This document shows, piece after piece, positions 17,813 through 26,678 of a stretch of 64,000 nucleotides of DNA. The notes under the pieces are model-generated. The model was not told where the DNA came from. It was given only the letters and a program-made list of their open reading frames with translations, and ran no database searches. Made by a program: the position numbers and the translations under genes. The stretch's first letter is position 1. Each line of letters begins with the position of its first letter. The DNA lies in the NCBI GenBank assembly GCA_031292355.1, contig JARLHI010000007.1, positions 124,001 through 188,000 on the forward strand. Reading direction: 5' to 3'. The stretch comes from Candidatus Obscuribacterales bacterium (GTDB lineage Bacteria; Cyanobacteriota; Vampirovibrionia; Obscuribacterales; Obscuribacteraceae).

Positions 17813-19297
17813 CTATCCATTTCGCTTGCGCAGAGTATTCTTCAAATCAGCCTCTGCAGATTTTAGCTGTACATCGGCGGCAGTAAGAGGGATCGCTCCG
17901 TACGGGTTAACAGATTCTATATCAGGTTTCAAACCATATCTGTGTTGTCCGGCATCACCCGCCCAGAAGCCAGAAGGCGTGAACCAGCGCATGTTCGTCA
18001 CTATTTCGCCAGAGTCTAGTGGCAGTTGTTCGGAGGTGTACAAACCGCCAATGCCTTTGCCAAAGGTAGTGGTGCCGTTTGTTCTGGCTTTGCCTGTCTC
18101 GCGCTCGGCGCCCGTAAAAATCTCAGCAGCTGAGGCGGTCCCTCCGTCGGTCAGAACAACAACCGGTCTATCTCCAACCAGGTTTTGCATTCTCGATTTG
18201 ACTTCTTTTATAGATTCTGGGTCATTGTCGAAAGTGACAACTTGGTCTGTATTTCCTATTTTGAATGTGTTGTTGTCATTCTCAGATTTTTCAGTAAGAA
18301 CAATGCCTTTGGGAGTGAGTTCATATGAGCCGGACAAATAACTTACCTGGTCGGTGTCGTTAACATTTCTCTCCCGCACCTTCATGATCACTCCATCTTT
18401 CATTACTTCAGAAAGAGCCAGATTCGCTAGATCTACGTTACCGCCACCATTGCCGCGTAAATCGATGATAAAACCTTTGGCGTCTTTATGTCTTAAAAGC
18501 GCGTCGCGTAACTGGTCGGCTAAATGCGCGTTGCGAAAATCTTCAATACAAATGTAAGCGAGATTATCTGGCAATGAAACGTCTGAAACCGAAGGCGAAT
18601 TGTAGAATTTGCGCACAGCGTCGATTTGAATTTTCTCGCCGTTGCGATCCACCCACAAATGAGCGGTAGAGCCAACCGGTCCCTCAAGCTTAGCACTGGC
18701 TTCGGCGAAAGAGAGTTTGGTCACGTCTTGTGAATCTACAGACAGTATTTCATCGCCAATCTTCAAACCAGCCTGTGTAGCCGGACTATCGGGATATGTT
18801 CGATAAACAGCCACGCCGTGTTCATGGCCAGGAGTAGAGTTGCGAGCATCGAAGCTGGCTTCAAGACCAAGTCCAATAAAGCTCGGGTCGGACTGATTAG
18901 CCAATGACTGATTTTCAGATTTCGACAAAATCCGGGTATGAGAATCGCCGCTTCGTTTGAGAACCTGGCTGGCATAAAAAACGGCGTCTTTTTGAGTGCT
19001 AATCTGGCAGTCAAACTCGTGCCTGACCTTATTTCGGTCACCAAATGCCTCGGGTGAGTATGATTCGCTCAGCGCTATGTCGATAAATTTGAGATACGAA
19101 GGCGACGGGTGACAAGGCTTATCGGTTCGAGCAACAAACTTTTCAACAGAGCTGGCTAGCGAACCAATCGGACCAGTTGCAGGCGTCGACTGATACGCTT
19201 CTTGCCACACATTGTGGCCGGTTTGCGCATTCTCTACTGGCGCTATTTTAGAGACCTTATCGGTCTGTTGCGCGGATTGATTATTGTCAGTCGCCAT
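17813..19297 (-). CDS. S41-family PDZ protease without signal peptide
   Basis: Carboxy-terminal-processing-type serine protease, 494 aa. Order: a polar N-terminus rich in Gln/Ser, a helical region (60-135), a PDZ domain (about 140-230, VYRTYPDSPATQAGLKIGDEI), then the S41 catalytic core with GFIIDLRGNGGG (275-286), the nucleophile Ser389 in GGTASAAEIF and the general base Lys414 in FGKG. CtpA-like proteins normally carry a signal peptide or membrane anchor. None is visible here, so the protein may be cytoplasmic or leave the cell by another route. It is first in an apparent operon with chrA. Confidence 0.9.
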   Translation of the reverse strand: MATDNNQSAQQTDKVSKIAPVENAQTGHNVWQEAYQSTPATGPIGSLASSVEKFVARTDKPCHPSPSYLKFIDIALSESYSPEAFGDRNKVRHEFDCQISTQKDAVFYASQVLKRSGDSHTRILSKSENQSLANQSDPSFIGLGLEASFDARNSTPGHEHGVAVYRTYPDSPATQAGLKIGDEILSVDSQDVTKLSFAEASAKLEGPVGSTAHLWVDRNGEKIQIDAVRKFYNSPSVSDVSLPDNLAYICIEDFRNAHLADQLRDALLRHKDAKGFIIDLRGNGGGNVDLANLALSEVMKDGVIMKVRERNVNDTDQVSYLSGSYELTPKGIVLTEKSENDNNTFKIGNTDQVVTFDNDPESIKEVKSRMQNLVGDRPVVVLTDGGTASAAEIFTGAERETGKARTNGTTTFGKGIGGLYTSEQLPLDSGEIVTNMRWFTPSGFWAGDAGQHRYGLKPDIESVNPYGAIPLTAADVQLKSAEADLKNTLRKRNG

Positions 19298-19391
19298 TCA
19301 CACTACCCATTTTGGACTAGATAGAGCTTAAGGCTGCCAAGCACAACAGGCTATGTGGCGATCACCATGGCTAGATTAAGTCGTCAAATAT

Positions 19392-20201
19392 TTGAAGGTG
19401 CTAAAATGCCCTGCTAATCGCCTGACGACAAGGACAACCAGTAAATTGGCTGAAGATCACCAAGATGGAGCCGACTCACAAAAGTCAGCAGAACCTCCAA
19501 GAGATGAAATCCAGGAGCTGTTTCAAAATACTCCTTGGCTATTTGCTCTCGTGTCAGCCCTTGGTCATGAGCTAAGAACCCCCCTGAGCGGCATCGTTGG
19601 CTTGAATGAACTATTGCTGCTGTCTGATTTAAACGAGCAACAAAAAGACTTTATGCAAGCCACGCGCGTTTCGACAAATAATCTGCTCGCTACGTTGAAT
19701 GATGTTGTAGATATTGCTCGCATTGATGCAAATAAGCTTTCCGTGCAGCCTTCACCCATCGACGCCGCCTATGTTCTTAAAGAAACGATAAGAGGACTTG
19801 CCGCGGCAGCTAAAGAAAAAAACGTCGAATTTGAAATTGAATTTTCAACGCAGATGCCACGCGAAATAAAAATCGACGGCAATCGAGTCAAACAAGCACT
19901 TCTGGTTTTGCTGAACAGTTACATGTACGTCGCTCGCTCAGTCAAAGTCAAGCTGGATTGCCACCTGGAAGGACGAGGAGTGCGTTTTTACTGCCGCTTT
20001 CCTGTCGTCGCCGGTCACGATCTACGCAAACAGTTCGAGCCCTTTCTAAAAACGAACGACAATGTGCCAGACAAACAAATCCCTACCTGGCTACGACTAC
20101 GTCTTGCCAACCGCATCGTCAAAGCGATGGGTGGAGAAATTCATGAGCCTGAAATCGAAGGCGAGATGTTCAACCTAAGTTTCAGCGTTCCTCTGACTTA
20201 G
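19392..20201 (+). CDS. Soluble histidine-kinase-like protein with degenerate ATPase domain
   Basis: 269-aa protein with a good HisKA dimerisation helix (H59 in ALGHELRTPLSGIVGL) but a poor HATPase domain. The N-box is reduced to VKQALLVLLNSY, the DxGxG G1 box is absent, and the end resembles only the last strand of the fold (RLRLANRIVKAMGGEI). There is no sensor or membrane segment. It may be a phosphotransfer or scaffold protein rather than an active kinase. The start is TTG with weak signals and may be internal (TTG near 19446). The next gene begins 1 nt after its stop. Confidence 0.75.
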   Translation: MKVLKCPANRLTTRTTSKLAEDHQDGADSQKSAEPPRDEIQELFQNTPWLFALVSALGHELRTPLSGIVGLNELLLLSDLNEQQKDFMQATRVSTNNLLATLNDVVDIARIDANKLSVQPSPIDAAYVLKETIRGLAAAAKEKNVEFEIEFSTQMPREIKIDGNRVKQALLVLLNSYMYVARSVKVKLDCHLEGRGVRFYCRFPVVAGHDLRKQFEPFLKTNDNVPDKQIPTWLRLRLANRIVKAMGGEIHEPEIEGEMFNLSFSVPLT

Positions 20202-20202
20202 C

Positions 20203-20709
20203 ATGGCCTACTGGAACAATATTGGCGATGAAGTCACAGAAGTCATTGCTTTTGCGCAACTTGAAACGCAGTATTTCGCGGTCAACGAAGTAAACAACAT
20301 CACGCTCTTCCTAGGCATCCTGCGTCTTTCTCAGTGCGATGCAGCAATACTTCTGCACTCATTTGGATTGACTTACACCAACACTCGAGAAACAGCCGCT
20401 CGCTATTTTAGAGGCGTTGAACCGCCCGGTGTCTTTGGTCGCCTGAAACAAGCGCTCCTCACTCTGACATCAGCAGCGTTTGGTGTACCGCTTGCAAAAA
20501 ACGTGAATGGCACCCTGGAAATCGCTAATGAACTGGCTCAGGCAGCGACAATCAATATGTTACCCGAGCATCTGGTACTTTCACTTTTGCAGCAGAAAGA
20601 ACCAGAAGTGATGGCACTGCTATCTAGGTTTTCTATCGATATCAAGAAATTACACAAACAAGTGGACGCTCTGGCCGAACAAAAAGCGGAGTACGGACAA
20701 AACCCCTAA
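20203..20709 (+). CDS. Clp N-terminal-domain protein (stand-alone)
   Basis: 168-aa protein resembling the double Clp-N repeat found at the N-terminus of ClpA/B/C, without any AAA+ module. The first repeat is around residues 9-55 (VIAFAQLETQYFAVNEVNNI, then LFLGILRLSQCDAAILL) and the second around 100-150 (ANELAQAATINMLPEHLVLSLL). Stand-alone Clp-N proteins such as ClpS-like adaptors or ClpC-related proteins bind substrates or other partners. It begins 1 nt after the kinase-like gene, so the two are probably co-translated. It ends tail-to-tail with, and overlaps by 4 nt, the protease gene on the other strand. Confidence 0.75.
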   Translation: MAYWNNIGDEVTEVIAFAQLETQYFAVNEVNNITLFLGILRLSQCDAAILLHSFGLTYTNTRETAARYFRGVEPPGVFGRLKQALLTLTSAAFGVPLAKNVNGTLEIANELAQAATINMLPEHLVLSLLQQKEPEVMALLSRFSIDIKKLHKQVDALAEQKAEYGQNP

Positions 20710-22025
20710 TTCTTCGCAAGAGCGAACTTTATTCGCTCCTTCAAAGTTGGGTGCGAGAAATACCAGAATTCGATAAATTTAGAAGGGTCTGGCTCTGACA
20801 AATTCTGTTCGGATAAAGCGACAAATAAGCGCGCCATCGCTGGTCCATTGCCTGTCAGCTGAAGCCCGTAAGCATCGGCTTCATGCTCGATGCGACGGGA
20901 GTAGCCATTGATGATTGGATCGCCTAGAAAACTAACGATAAACGAAGCGAGCACCACAACTGGAATCAAAGCGATGTCTGTGAGGTCACGGATCTGCCAG
21001 ACTTTCGGCAATCTGCGCACCAACGCGGGTGTGCAGTAGATATTGAACGGGAGCATGCAAAGACTAAATAAAGCAGTAATCACGCAGCCGCAGTTTATAT
21101 GGCCGAGAACGTTATGTCCAAGTTCGTGCGCTACGATCGCGAGAACTTCATCCTCAGGCAGCTTCTGCAAAGTGGTATCCCACAAAACGATGCGCGCCGA
21201 CGCACCAATACCGGTGACATAGGCGTTAATTTTTTTACTTTGTTTGCTGTGATTACAGATATAAATCGACGCCTCTGGAAGACCAGCTTTAGCAGCCAGA
21301 GCGTTGATGTGGTCACGCACAGGCGATTTCGTCATAAGCGTGAAATCATTGAACACAGGATCAAATACTATTGGCGCTGCAAACACGGCGAGCACAATTA
21401 GCGGCAAAGAAACGCCAAAAATTAGATAAGGCCAAGCTTTCGGCAGGCGTTTGAGAGAAAAGAACAAAAGAAACCAGAGCGGTAGCTCGGTGGCAATGTT
21501 AAGAACCAAAAACTTTAGACGTTCTTCAAACCAGCCCCAAAAGGGCTGCTCACTCAAGTGCATCGAATGTTCAAGCCAGAAGCCGCTGTAAAATCTCAGC
21601 GGCAAAGTAGCGAGAAATATATAAACGTAGAAGATCGGCACGAATATCAGCAATTGCCCGAAAAGGTTGCTAGTGCGCCCTTCAGCCTTCGCTCGCAAAG
21701 CTTTCGCTAGCCCAAATTGCAAGAAAAGATAAGCCGCCAAAATTTCGAAACCAGACTGCAAAAAATACACGGCGTACTTGATATGCGAGTATCGCAGCAT
21801 TGCGGGGCTGACGCGAGGCATATACGCTTGCAGATGAGAGTCAGAGTCGTGAACCGCTAAGCCTGGCCCAGTTTGTGTTTTCGAAGATGGCAATGGGGTC
21901 GCGTGACTATTTTGTGATGACGATTGCGAGTATGCAGACAAGCCTCTCTGATTACAAAAGATGTAGAGCAATAACAAAACGCACAGAGCGATTTGGAAGC
22001 CTCTATGTCGCATCATTTGGGGCAT
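20706..22025 (-). CDS. M48-family (Ste24/CAAX-protease-like) membrane metallopeptidase
   Basis: 439-aa zinc metallopeptidase with the Ste24 layout: several membrane helices (90-220) before a catalytic part containing HELGH (H300, E301, H304) and the third ligand in RRIEHEADAYG. Further membrane helices flank it. In eukaryotes this family clips prenylated proteins; in bacteria it usually has a general membrane protein quality-control role. The first 70 residues add a leader helix and a Ser-rich stretch. AAGG lies 5 nt upstream of the ATG at 22025. Confidence 0.9.
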   Translation of the reverse strand: MPQMMRHRGFQIALCVLLLLYIFCNQRGLSAYSQSSSQNSHATPLPSSKTQTGPGLAVHDSDSHLQAYMPRVSPAMLRYSHIKYAVYFLQSGFEILAAYLFLQFGLAKALRAKAEGRTSNLFGQLLIFVPIFYVYIFLATLPLRFYSGFWLEHSMHLSEQPFWGWFEERLKFLVLNIATELPLWFLLFFSLKRLPKAWPYLIFGVSLPLIVLAVFAAPIVFDPVFNDFTLMTKSPVRDHINALAAKAGLPEASIYICNHSKQSKKINAYVTGIGASARIVLWDTTLQKLPEDEVLAIVAHELGHNVLGHINCGCVITALFSLCMLPFNIYCTPALVRRLPKVWQIRDLTDIALIPVVVLASFIVSFLGDPIINGYSRRIEHEADAYGLQLTGNGPAMARLFVALSEQNLSEPDPSKFIEFWYFSHPTLKERIKFALAKN

Positions 22026-22385
22026 TGCAGCCTTCCGCCATGAATCAAATGGACACCACTTAGAAGGTCAGGGTTCGCGCGAGGCAAGCACGGCTACGCG
22101 AGCCAGATTGCCAAATATCGACTAGATTTAAAAGCGCTTTAACAAATGCGCTCAACGTCGCACTAGTGAAGCATTTCAGGTCATTACAACCAATCAACGT
22201 AATTCATTAGCACCAGAAAGAAACATACAGCGCTTTATCTTTCTTGCATAGTGGCACCGGCAGTTCATATCGTAAGTTATATCTTCACCTACCCCCTTTC
22301 TACCGGACTTCCAGCTACAAAACTTCCTTTTTTCACACAAAAAAATTTTCCCAACTTCCCTGCTTCGCAAGCCAGGAGAACTCTC
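22026..22385. other. Divergent intergenic region
   Basis: 360 bp between the M48 protease gene and the TPR-like gene. It contains promoters by position. Several frames are open across 22194-22500, but none has an SD. Confidence 0.4.
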
Positions 22386-22961
22386 ATGTGTTACAGCAAA
22401 TGCGCCGAAAAATGCGGACACGGTCAAAAAAACAATCATCAGGAGTCCCTCGACCGCCGCAGCCTTCCCATTCCAAGCACTCCATGGCAACAAGAAGCGT
22501 TAAACCATCTCAATGTGGCAAGTCACTTCGCCAGACGGCTCAAAAGCGATGCTTCGGCAAAGAAGGCACTCACGGCCTATCTTGCAGTTGCCCGATTTGC
22601 TCTCGAAAGAGCGGATGCACTGGACAGCAAACTGGGAGTTCATCTTCTGGTGCTCGAATCGCAACTGGCAGAGGCAATGCGTCAATTCAGCAAAGAAGCA
22701 CGCCTAAATAAACAGGCTCTTGCCCTTGCCCGCACAGTCTACGACGATACTCATCCCTGGACTGGTCTTGCCATGTTCAATCGGGCTGAGGACTTTTTGG
22801 AAGAAGCAAGAACTGAAATCGCACTCGGCATGCTTGAGAAAGTGGTTGCAATCATGAGCAGTCCGCAGTCAGTGATGGGCGATTTCACCCCCGAATATCT
22901 AGCTTTCTTGCGCAACGCGGCAAGCGCTCAAATCGATAACGCAACCGCTCCGCTTGCCTGA
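22386..22961 (+). CDS. TPR-like helical protein (191 aa)
   Basis: All-helical 191-aa protein with TPR-like pairs: HLNVASHFARRL, ALTAYLAVARFALERAD, RLNKQALALARTVYDD and EIALGMLEKVVAIM. The N-terminus has a Cys/His-rich motif (CYSKCAEKCGHG) that could bind metal. The start is chosen for AGGAGA 6 nt upstream of ATG 22386. It is a single-gene unit with a terminator downstream. A protein-binding role is inferred. Confidence 0.7.
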   Translation: MCYSKCAEKCGHGQKNNHQESLDRRSLPIPSTPWQQEALNHLNVASHFARRLKSDASAKKALTAYLAVARFALERADALDSKLGVHLLVLESQLAEAMRQFSKEARLNKQALALARTVYDDTHPWTGLAMFNRAEDFLEEARTEIALGMLEKVVAIMSSPQSVMGDFTPEYLAFLRNAASAQIDNATAPLA

Positions 22962-23024
22962 CCTTTTCGTGCGGTTAGAAATTCCAACACACTAAAGAGA
23001 AACAAAAGCTACTGCTTGCGCAGC

Positions 23025-23062
23025 ATCGAGGGACAAAAGCAATAAAGAGCCCTCGATTTTTT
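23025..23062 (+). terminator. Rho-independent terminator
   Basis: ATCGAGGG pairs with CCCTCGAT, followed by a T run. It lies about 60 bp after the TPR-like gene. Confidence 0.85.
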
Positions 23063-23201
23063 CTTCCAAACTTTGCCTAAAACAGCGATTGAAAAAATAG
23101 CGGTTTATAACACTTATTTGCTCACTTTCGCATTGCGCAGAAACTCACCCGGGCAGATAATCTAGCTTCAGGTTACACAGGCCAATCCGCAAGATCAAAT
23201 C

Positions 23202-24212
23202 ATGAACAGGCAAAAAGTCGACGGCATTGCAAGCTATCTCACGACCGCCTTAAACGCTGTCGTTTTAGTCTATCTGGTCATCTTCAGCTGTGCCCAGCCG
23301 AGTCCCCAGCTCATTGGAGCCACCACATTCGAAGCTATATTTCTGCTTGTGCTGCTTACATATAGGTGGTGGAAGGCGGGCAACAATCAGGCGAAAGAAG
23401 CCACAGAGGCTCTCGCTTTTATAGAAAGCAAAAGCCACGCGTTGGCCCGTTTGCGGACACTGAGTGCGTGTGCGTCGGTGACAGTCGCAATCGTCGTATT
23501 GCTTTTTGCGGCGATCGATCTGACAGCATTGATATCAGCCAATTTCGGTCAATTACAAGTTGCTCAACCTCTCTACCTGCTTACAGCTCCTCCTGCCTGG
23601 ACCAGCTTACAACCAGCATTTACACTTGAGGTCTTGGCTGGAGCCTGTATTGAATCGCATAATTTTGACAAGGCTGAACGCCTGGAACTTGCAAATCTAG
23701 CCATCCGCAAAGCACTGGTGGGTGAAAATCACGAATTGGTCGCTTCATCCTATTGCGACCTGGGTGACCTGTACAACCGCTGTAACCGCCCCATTGATGC
23801 TGAAAACTATTATCGAAAATCAATAAACCTTGCCACCAAAATTGGCTATGCCAAAGGCTTTGGCAAACCAATGACGAGCCTGGCATGCCTCTTGCGCGAT
23901 CAAAAACGCTACGAAGAGTCAGAACAGGCTTTCCGCAAAGCGTTAGCGATTCGGCAAAGGCTATTCGGCCGTCAGAGTGAAAAAGTTGGCGAGACATTGC
24001 TTGGATATTCGCAGCTACTGCAGGTCGAAGGTAAACCGGCAGAGGCAAAGACCATGCAATCCCAAGCGAATTCTATTCGCACGTTTCTAACGAACAAAAA
24101 TAGAACCGACACACTGACACCAATTGTAGTGTCATGTGTTTTTATCGTGTCATGCAGTCAAAAAGACAGACTGCTTATCTTACTGGCCAGACGTGCGAAG
24201 AAGGTCCTATAA
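23202..24212 (+). CDS. Membrane-anchored TPR protein with an extended C-terminus
   Basis: 336-aa protein. Three hydrophobic segments (about 15-32, 40-58 and 88-112) precede three tetratricopeptide repeats (residues 165-285, for example ASSYCDLGDLYNRCNRPIDA and RYEESEQAFRKALAIRQRLF). Similar TPR pairs usually mediate protein binding. The last 37 residues appear to be an accidental extension. A duplicated copy of this 3' end at 24797-24904 ends K-N-stop, whereas here K-N runs on, consistent with loss of one T at the ancestral stop. The extension also covers a hairpin (TGACAC/GTGTCA) that looks like former 3' non-coding DNA. Confidence 0.78.
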   Translation: MNRQKVDGIASYLTTALNAVVLVYLVIFSCAQPSPQLIGATTFEAIFLLVLLTYRWWKAGNNQAKEATEALAFIESKSHALARLRTLSACASVTVAIVVLLFAAIDLTALISANFGQLQVAQPLYLLTAPPAWTSLQPAFTLEVLAGACIESHNFDKAERLELANLAIRKALVGENHELVASSYCDLGDLYNRCNRPIDAENYYRKSINLATKIGYAKGFGKPMTSLACLLRDQKRYEESEQAFRKALAIRQRLFGRQSEKVGETLLGYSQLLQVEGKPAEAKTMQSQANSIRTFLTNKNRTDTLTPIVVSCVFIVSCSQKDRLLILLARRAKKVL

Positions 24213-24230
24213 CGACAAACAGGCGCACTT

Positions 24231-24258
24231 TTGCTAGGCTATTGCTTGGCAGTATAAT
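24231..24258 (+). promoter_or_regulatory. Sigma70-like promoter of the DUF3592 gene
   Basis: TTGCTA and a perfect TATAAT are separated by 16 bp, 37 bp upstream of the start codon. Confidence 0.65.
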
Positions 24259-24294
24259 CTATTCGCGCATTACATTAATGAAGGTTGCCTATCT

Positions 24295-24792
24295 ATGAAA
24301 TTCTGGCAAATTAAGTTCTTTCTTGCCACTTTCGTTGTTTTGGGTCTCGGCGGCATATATTGTACTTTCCAAGACTTGTTGCCAATTATGCAGGCTTCAA
24401 CCTGGCCATCCGCGACTGGCACAGTAAGCCGAATCACAAAAGAAGACATCAATTCGAGCCCCCGTAGGGCCCCCAGCATCGAGGTCATCGTCTATTACGA
24501 CTACAACGTCAGCGGAAAAAGTTATTCTGGAAAACAAGGCTGCTTTTTCGACTTCGGCAGCCAATTATTGGCTCGGTTTCATAGTGTAAGCGATGCTGAC
24601 AAGATCGAAGCATCTTTCCCGAAAGGTGCTGCACGCCCGGTTTTTTACAATCCTAGCAACCCGGGTGAATCTTTCATAGATCGCAATATCACCTACCCAG
24701 GTATTGCAACAATTATCTTCGTGTCTTTCGTGACACTTCTGATTATAGGCGGCGCAATCTCTCTATTTCTAAAACCCGGTCGCCTAAATTAG
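24295..24792 (+). CDS. DUF3592 membrane protein
   Basis: 165-aa protein of the DUF3592 family, function unknown. It has the usual layout: N-terminal membrane helix (9-30), an extracytoplasmic beta-domain (TWPSATGTVSRI, then VYYDYNVSGKSYSG and PVFYNPSNPGES) and a C-terminal membrane helix (138-160). The YYDYxVxGKxYxG and YxPxNPxxS signatures are clear. It has its own promoter at 24231. One nucleotide chain further on, directly behind its stop, lies the duplicated TPR tail. Confidence 0.88.
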   Translation: MKFWQIKFFLATFVVLGLGGIYCTFQDLLPIMQASTWPSATGTVSRITKEDINSSPRRAPSIEVIVYYDYNVSGKSYSGKQGCFFDFGSQLLARFHSVSDADKIEASFPKGAARPVFYNPSNPGESFIDRNITYPGIATIIFVSFVTLLIIGGAISLFLKPGRLN

Positions 24793-24796
24793 CAAG

Positions 24797-24904
24797 CTGC
24801 TTGGATACTCGCCGCTCATGCTCGCTGAAGATAAAACAGAGAAAGCCAAGACAATGCAAAACCATGCCGATTCAATTCGCCTTGAATCATCCAGCAAAAA
24901 TTAA
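24797..24904 (+). pseudogene. Orphan duplicate of the TPR gene 3' end
   Basis: The 35 codons after the DUF3592 stop encode LLGYSPLMLAEDKTEKAKTM and onward, matching LLGYSQLLQVEGKPAEAKTM near the end of the TPR gene (23998-24092), then K-N-stop. The homology continues into 3' flank with a TGACAC ... GTGTCATG hairpin in both copies. There is no start and no upstream part. This is the leftover of a second TPR gene. Confidence 0.85.
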
Positions 24905-25489
24905 AGTGACACCGTGACACCACGATAGTGTCATGTATTTTTATTGTTTACTGTACTCACCGACTGCTCATACTATTGGCCAAGCAGGCAAAAAAGGGGC
25001 GGGCATGAACCGCATTCACTGTAACGTCGAACAGCGATGAGGATCAGACTTCTATCAAAAGACGGATCGGAATAATGCTCGCTAGCTCACATTTGTAAAA
25101 ACGCGTCATGGTCGGAGACATACCCTTGTCATCCAGCGTCTCGTCGCTGCTATATGTGAGTTATCGATTCATTCTTTTCCACACGGTAAAAATCCCAACA
25201 CACCCAACTAGTTGTCACACGCGCTTTTGTCTGGCAGATTTCGCTGTCCTCTTTAGCGCCGGTTTCATACACAAGAATGATTCGAACTTTCATCAAGCTC
25301 ACCGGCTACGGCAAACCCTGCGGTAACCGCATTTTTATCGAGCTAAGCACAACAGGAGACACGCTATGCCCCGTTACAAGTGGGAATGAGAGCACCGATA
25401 AGACGGTGAGGTTTTGTCTGTTTTACGACGTTCGTTATCGAAGAACCCAAATGCACCAGAGGTGCAGTCGAAAAAAAGGAATGACTGAC
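24905..25489. other. Intergenic region with a hairpin and a 7-codon leader
   Basis: It holds the TGACAC/GTGTCA hairpin after the TPR remnant (24905-24930) and, at 25366-25389, a 7-codon frame MPRYKWE with AGGAG 8 nt upstream. The latter may be a leader peptide for the gene at 25490. Otherwise nothing recognisable. Confidence 0.4.
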
Positions 25490-25726
25490 ATGTGCAAGTG
25501 CTTTATCTGCATGGTGGGGAAAAACGAAATCATTGTCTACCTCGCCGACGACGTTTCCGTGGAGCAGTTCGCCAGACTGGTCGACTATGACCATGTGTAC
25601 TTAAAGGATGGCAAACTGACAGCCGGAGCCAAAGTTCTCGCTTGGTTCAGGGAAGCCAGTACCCTTTGTGGTCTGGTCTCCAGAGAGTCTAAACCTCGGG
25701 AGGCTCCCCTAATAAACTGTTGGTAG
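25490..25726 (+). CDS. Small Cys-containing hypothetical protein (78 aa)
   Basis: 78-aa protein beginning MCKCFICMVGKNEIIVYLAD; the CxCxxC near the N-terminus could bind metal. The rest is a small alpha/beta fold. AAAGGA lies 9 nt upstream of the chosen ATG; an in-frame upstream ATG at 25481 abuts the SD. The family is not recognised. It is followed after 72 bp by a small membrane protein gene in the same direction. Confidence 0.6.
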   Translation: MCKCFICMVGKNEIIVYLADDVSVEQFARLVDYDHVYLKDGKLTAGAKVLAWFREASTLCGLVSRESKPREAPLINCW

Positions 25727-25798
25727 CTAATCACGCCTGTTTCTGAAACCTATCGCCGTCTCATTTCGAGGCGGCATCAACATGTCCGAAAGGAAACA

Positions 25799-26113
25799 AT
25801 GATTATGAACAAGTTTCGCAATCTCGAGGAGTACGAAATGGAGACCCTATTCGAGCGTCTGGAGCACCGATTTCAGTTCGTGCACAATCACTATCCGCTC
25901 ATCGCAACGGCGATGCTCGTGGGAGTGGGCGTCGAACACATCGGTTTAGCCATGTATCGGTCCGACGTCTTTCCCATCTGGTTTGCACTTGTGATGCTTG
26001 CAATCCACCTGACAGCGGCGTTCTGGGTCAGCTCGAATGCTGCAAATTTCCGCAGTGCGTTGGCGCAAGCCCGGCATGTGCGGCACAAGCGGACGCCGCC
26101 TTTACCTTGGTGA
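25799..26113 (+). CDS. Small two-helix membrane protein (104 aa)
   Basis: 104-aa protein with an N-terminal amphipathic region (EEYEMETLFERLEHRFQFV), two membrane segments (about 36-52 and 62-82) and a basic tail. AAAGGA precedes the start; ATG 25799 or 25805 is possible. It is followed by a strong terminator. Function unknown. Confidence 0.65.
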   Translation: MIMNKFRNLEEYEMETLFERLEHRFQFVHNHYPLIATAMLVGVGVEHIGLAMYRSDVFPIWFALVMLAIHLTAAFWVSSNAANFRSALAQARHVRHKRTPPLPW

Positions 26114-26144
26114 ACAGCGACAATTCCGTAACCGTGCTCGACTG

Positions 26145-26182
26145 CGTCACCGGCCTTTATTGAAAGGCTGGTGGCGTTTTTT
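26145..26182 (+). terminator. Rho-independent terminator
   Basis: CGTCACCGGCCTTT pairs with AAAGGCTGGTGGCG, followed by six T. It ends the 25490-26113 unit. Confidence 0.92.
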
Positions 26183-26194
26183 CTTCACTCCGCC

Positions 26195-26214
26195 TGACAC
26201 CAAATCCGACACCA
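26195..26214 (+). promoter_or_regulatory. TGACAC/CGACAC direct-repeat element
   Basis: TGACACC and CGACACC, 12 bp apart, just after a terminator. The same kind of element opens the repeated non-coding blocks at 52-61 kb. No gene is visible directly downstream on this strand. Confidence 0.35.
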
Positions 26215-26327
26215 CAACACAGTCAACCCGAACACTTATTATTCATTTAACTTAGTAAGTATTCTTAACCCGCAGGAAGTTATTGCAGCTATCCATCCGG
26301 GTTTTGCTTTAAAAAGAGAACTTTACC

Positions 26328-26543
26328 TTAATGATATGTAGTAGGCAAGGTAGATTTAGAGCAACGCTCCTCAGTCATGTTCCAAGGCGGGAACTGTGCG
26401 GTTATCGATGGTGGTGGCTTTTCTTGGAGTTTGGAACGTTCCTCGAAAAGGTCATCCAACAGTGTTTCCGGGTTAAGGCCGTTTAGAATCCATGTTTGAA
26501 GCCCTCTGAGCTGTTTTGGAAATGAAATTTCTCTCCAAATCGG
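26328..26543 (-). pseudogene. Orphan C-terminal gene remnant
   Basis: On the minus strand an open frame of 71 codons with coding-like content (FPKQLRGLQTWILNGLNPET, then LLDDLFEERSKLQEKPPP) ends in a stop at 26328. It is preceded by an in-frame stop and has no plausible start codon near its beginning. It reads like the tail of a larger, lost gene, possibly of a mobile element, but I cannot name the family. Confidence 0.5.
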
Positions 26544-26621
26544 CTACACGGGCTGGCCGAATACTTACCCTAATTTACTATATTTTACCTAAATAAATCT
26601 TCTTAGGCATAGCTAACACAC

Positions 26622-26659
26622 AAAAAGCTGTGCAATAAGTGGACTGGCACAGCTCTTTT
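26622..26659. terminator. Bidirectional terminator-like hairpin
   Basis: AAAAGCTGTGC and GCACAGCTCTTTT flank a 13-nt loop, with T-rich ends on both strands. On the minus strand it follows the 32-aa ORF. Confidence 0.7.
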
Positions 26660-26678
26660 GTACTTCTGTGTCGGCAAC

